From: Bacteroidales bacterium | Lineage (GTDB): Bacteria > Bacteroidota > Bacteroidia > Bacteroidales > UBA3824 | DNA: 9,362 bases | Direction: 5' to 3' | NCBI GenBank assembly: GCA_017530465.1 | Contig: JAFXMJ010000365.1 | Location: 1-9,362 of the forward strand | Part shown: piece by piece, positions 7,067-9,362 of the stretch | How the letters are laid out: each line of letters starts with the position of its first letter | Position numbering within the stretch: position 1 is the first letter of the stretch | Made by a program: the position numbers and the translations under genes | Notes under the pieces: generated by a model | The model's input: only the letters and a program-made list of their open reading frames with translations | Databases searched by the model: none | Told to the model about the DNA's origin: nothing

Positions 7067-7810
7067 ATGAATTTGATAATCGACATAGGCAACACCGCCT
7101 GCAAGCTCGCCGTCTATGACGACAACCAGCTGATATACAGCGATAAAGGCGAAACGGAGTTAGTACCATTTGCAATGATGGCAAACGCCGTTATCAAGGA
7201 GTATAATGTCCAAAACTGCATAATAGCGTCGGTTTCGCTGCCATTTCTACCATTCTCCGGAATGCTCAAAGGCATCCCCGGCACTATAATCACGCTCGAT
7301 GCGAGCACTCCGCTCCCCATCATCAACCGATACTCCACGCCCCACACCCTCGGCAGCGACCGCATTGCAGCCGCCGTAGGAGCGACGGTGCTATTTCCCG
7401 GCACAAGCTGCCTGATAATAGACGCCGGCACAGCCATCACATACGAATACGTAAAAGACGGCACAGAATACCTCGGCGGCAACATCTCACCTGGCATCGA
7501 CATCAGATTCAAGGCCCTGCACAAATTCACATCGCGGCTTCCGATGGTACACGACCCAAAGCCCACCGACGACTTCGGACTCACCACCACCGAAGCTCTC
7601 AGCAACGGGGTTGTCAACGGCATTATATACGAAATTAACGGCTATATAGACGACTTTGAGAAAAAAAATGTTAATTCCCGCATAATTTTGACTGGCGGAG
7701 GCAGTATTTATTTGTCTAAGAAATTAAAAAACACGATATTTGCAGAGCCAAATTTAGTAACAATTGGCCTAAATAGAATTTTAAATTACAATGTACTTAA
7801 AGAAAACTAA
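7067..7810 (+). CDS. coaX: Type III pantothenate kinase
   Basis: CoaX phosphorylates pantothenate with ATP in the cytosol, the first step of coenzyme A synthesis. The protein has 247 residues from ATG 7067, the usual length of this family. It shows the ASKHA-fold phosphate loop DIGNT (6-10), GSDR at 96-99 with the likely catalytic aspartate D98, DAGT (119-122), GGNISPG (137-143) and a late TGGGS (209-213). The frame extends upstream to an ATG at 6998, but the family starts directly at MxLxIDxGNT, so 7067 is chosen. No strong -7 match precedes it; TTGC at 7001 and TAACTTGC at 7024 form only a poor candidate promoter. The last ~60 codons are strikingly A/T-rich compared with the rest. The next gene starts inside this one with a 20-bp overlap, so the two are probably translationally coupled. 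Confidence 0.96.
   Translation: MNLIIDIGNTACKLAVYDDNQLIYSDKGETELVPFAMMANAVIKEYNVQNCIIASVSLPFLPFSGMLKGIPGTIITLDASTPLPIINRYSTPHTLGSDRIAAAVGATVLFPGTSCLIIDAGTAITYEYVKDGTEYLGGNISPGIDIRFKALHKFTSRLPMVHDPKPTDDFGLTTTEALSNGVVNGIIYEINGYIDDFEKKNVNSRIILTGGGSIYLSKKLKNTIFAEPNLVTIGLNRILNYNVLKEN
7655..7690 (+). promoter_or_regulatory. Possible internal promoter within coaX for the outer-membrane protein gene
   Basis: TAATTTTG at 7683-7690 matches TAnnTTTG exactly, and TTTG at 7655-7658 could be a -33 element. The 24-nt spacing is longer than the usual 19-21, which lowers confidence. It lies in the A/T-rich end of coaX and would give a leader of about 95 nt before the ATG at 7791. Confidence 0.3.
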
Positions 7811-9158
7811 ACTTATAGCACTGATATTTATGCTCTCGGCGGCGGAAGTGGCAGCCCAGGGCATCACAGGCTCGCCGTACTCGCGCTATGGCATCGGCGA
7901 CATCAGCAATCCGGGCACGGGACATAATGTCGCAATGGGCGGCACATCGGTAGCAGAGAGCTCGCCGATGTACGTAAATACCGTCAATCCAGCCTGCAAT
8001 ACCAACCTTCCATTGCAACGATTTGTATTTGACGTTGGTTTCGACGTCAAGTACAATGAAATCAAATCGGCAACAGCATCCGAGAAGACCAGCAAGGCAA
8101 CATTCAAATACCTTGTGGGCGGATTTGCGGCCAAACCGTGGTGGTACTTTTCATTCTCAATGAAGCCATACAGCGCGATGGGCTACGCAGCAGCGAGCAT
8201 CGACTCATCTAACGTAATGAAGCTCAACGGCATAGATTACAAATTCGGCTACAGAAATTCATTCGACGGCAAAGGCGGACTCAACAAGGTGTCTATCTCC
8301 ACGGCATTCAAGTTTTTCAAGGTGTTCTCATTGGGATTCACCGGCAGCGTGCTGTTCGGCGACATGGAGCGCACCCAAAAATCATACATCTCGCGCTCTG
8401 GCTATGTCATCAACGGTACTACATACCCCTACACGTCCACCTATTATATGAGCGACAAGCGGGTAATGTATGGCACTCAGGGCGACATAGGACTCAGGTT
8501 TGAGAAGAGGTTCACCTCCAAGAAAGACAGCCTCCGCGACGCACTGCGGATTTCGTTGGGCGCATATATGAGCAGCTCCGCAAATCTCACCGCCCGCGAC
8601 GAAATCTTCGTGCAAGACTACCACACGTATTATTCTTACTACTACAACGGCACCAACTACTACACCGCCAAGGCAGACACCATCGCCAACGACACCATCT
8701 CAAAATCCAAGGTATCCATCCCCAAGGGCTTTGGCATAGGCGCATCTGTGGAGATTGCCGAGAAGTTCACCATCAATGCCGACTACCAAACTCAGGAATG
8801 GGGCAGCTTCCAATTGCCGGACGACGCCTCCAAAACCAAATACCGCGACAGCAAGTACATGGGATTCGGCATGCAATTCGTTGAGAATTTGTATTCTTCA
8901 AAATACTACCGCAGAATCATCTATAGAGTAGGAGCATACAAACAGAATACCTACCTCGAGCTCAACGGGCAAGGCATCGACGACAAGGGCATAACATTCG
9001 GCATAGGAATGCCAGTAGGAATGCTGATGCTCAACGTAAGTTGCCAACTCGGCTCACGAGGCACAACGGAACACAATTTGTATAAGGAGAAATACTTCCT
9101 CGTGCATTTCAACGCAACACTGCACGACTACTGGTTCATAAAACGCAAATTCCAGTAG
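7791..9158 (+). CDS. Outer-membrane beta-barrel protein, Bacteroidetes coaX-linked family (possibly FadL/PorV-like)
   Basis: The product has 455 residues. A signal peptide covers about 1-22 (basic MYLKKTK, hydrophobic core, VAA before Q23). The mature start has SPYSRYGIGD (28-37) and NVAMGGTSVA (46-55), a pattern I recall from Bacteroidetes outer-membrane proteins found next to coaX, some resembling the FadL/PorV transport group. The body alternates polar and hydrophobic residues and is rich in glycine and aromatics, as expected for amphipathic strands. The C-terminus HDYWFIKRKFQ looks like a final barrel strand. Two tyrosine-rich stretches, about 203-219 and 277-291, probably form surface loops. 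ATG 7791 overlaps the coaX stop by 20 bp and directly precedes the signal peptide, which supports this start. Substrate and function are unknown; the barrel assignment rests on sequence character, not on a database match. Confidence 0.85.
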   Translation: MYLKKTKLIALIFMLSAAEVAAQGITGSPYSRYGIGDISNPGTGHNVAMGGTSVAESSPMYVNTVNPACNTNLPLQRFVFDVGFDVKYNEIKSATASEKTSKATFKYLVGGFAAKPWWYFSFSMKPYSAMGYAAASIDSSNVMKLNGIDYKFGYRNSFDGKGGLNKVSISTAFKFFKVFSLGFTGSVLFGDMERTQKSYISRSGYVINGTTYPYTSTYYMSDKRVMYGTQGDIGLRFEKRFTSKKDSLRDALRISLGAYMSSSANLTARDEIFVQDYHTYYSYYYNGTNYYTAKADTIANDTISKSKVSIPKGFGIGASVEIAEKFTINADYQTQEWGSFQLPDDASKTKYRDSKYMGFGMQFVENLYSSKYYRRIIYRVGAYKQNTYLELNGQGIDDKGITFGIGMPVGMLMLNVSCQLGSRGTTEHNLYKEKYFLVHFNATLHDYWFIKRKFQ

Positions 9159-9225
9159 AATGAGAAAAGAATAAAAAAAAAAACACAATAAACCAGATTT
9201 ATTTAACACAAAAAATATAAATACA

Positions 9226-9362
9226 ATGAAAAAAATACAGATAGCACAAGTAGCCTTGGGTCTTTCAGCACTCCTGATTGCCGGCAATGTATCGGCACAA
9301 TCGGCGGAAGACATCGTGAAGGCAAAATTCCCGGAAGTGGCAGGCGACCTCGCAATCACTCC
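9226..9362 (+). CDS. N-terminal part of an exported protein of unknown function, cut by the right edge
   Basis: ATG 9226 opens a frame that runs to the window end (45 full codons). It begins MKKIQIAQVALGLSALLIAG and continues NVSAQSAED: a basic start, a hydrophobic core and a signal-peptidase I site, probably after VSA or VSAQ. There is no lipobox cysteine, so a soluble periplasmic or outer-membrane product is more likely than a lipoprotein. The mature start (AEDIVKAKFPEV) is too short to assign a family. The 67-bp A/T-rich gap after the barrel gene shows no TAnnTTTG box, so it may be co-transcribed with that gene. Confidence 0.75.
   Translation, partial: MKKIQIAQVALGLSALLIAGNVSAQSAEDIVKAKFPEVAGDLAIT

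Noticed and set aside
9054..9359. A 101-codon - strand frame at the right edge
   Set aside because: It overlaps the end of the barrel gene and the signal-peptide-coding start of the last gene; a shadow frame.

Overview
The window looks like chromosomal DNA from a member of the Bacteroidetes, probably Bacteroidales-like. Three signs support this. Start codons lack clear Shine-Dalgarno sequences and sit behind A/T-rich leaders. Several upstream regions carry the Bacteroidetes -7 element TAnnTTTG with a TTG/TTTG-type -33 element. The protein set is also typical: a TPR plus SpoIIE-type phosphatase, and coaX followed by an outer-membrane barrel gene. Species cannot be named from the sequence alone.

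Layout, left to right. (1) Positions 2-2204, + strand: two adjacent, A/T-richer genes for three-pass membrane proteins that look like diverged paralogues. The first enters from outside the window and carries cytosolic-side zinc-ribbon cysteines; the second lacks them. (2) 2228-4243, - strand: uvrB, convergent with the pair. (3) 4369-6588, + strand: a membrane-anchored TPR/coiled-coil/SpoIIE-PP2C phosphatase, divergent from uvrB, with recognisable promoters for both in the 125-bp gap. (4) 6591-6977, - strand: a stand-alone response-regulator receiver domain, tail to tail with the phosphatase and separated from it by 2 bp. (5) 7067-7810, + strand: coaX (type III pantothenate kinase), divergent from the receiver gene. 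(6) 7791-9158, + strand: an outer-membrane beta-barrel protein overlapping coaX by 20 bp. (7) From 9226: the first 45 codons of an exported protein that runs off the right edge.

UvrB (nucleotide excision repair) and CoaX (coenzyme A synthesis) are housekeeping. The phosphatase and the receiver are both signalling proteins, but they have separate promoters and opposite strands, so a shared pathway is only a hypothesis; no anti-sigma kinase or anti-sigma antagonist is visible. The least explained part is the tandem membrane pair at the left. No mobile element, CRISPR array, tRNA or rRNA was recognised. No clearly novel multi-gene system is demonstrated; the best leads are the zinc-ribbon/no-ribbon paralogue pair, the phosphatase-receiver arrangement, and an A/T-rich patch with a possible internal promoter at the end of coaX.
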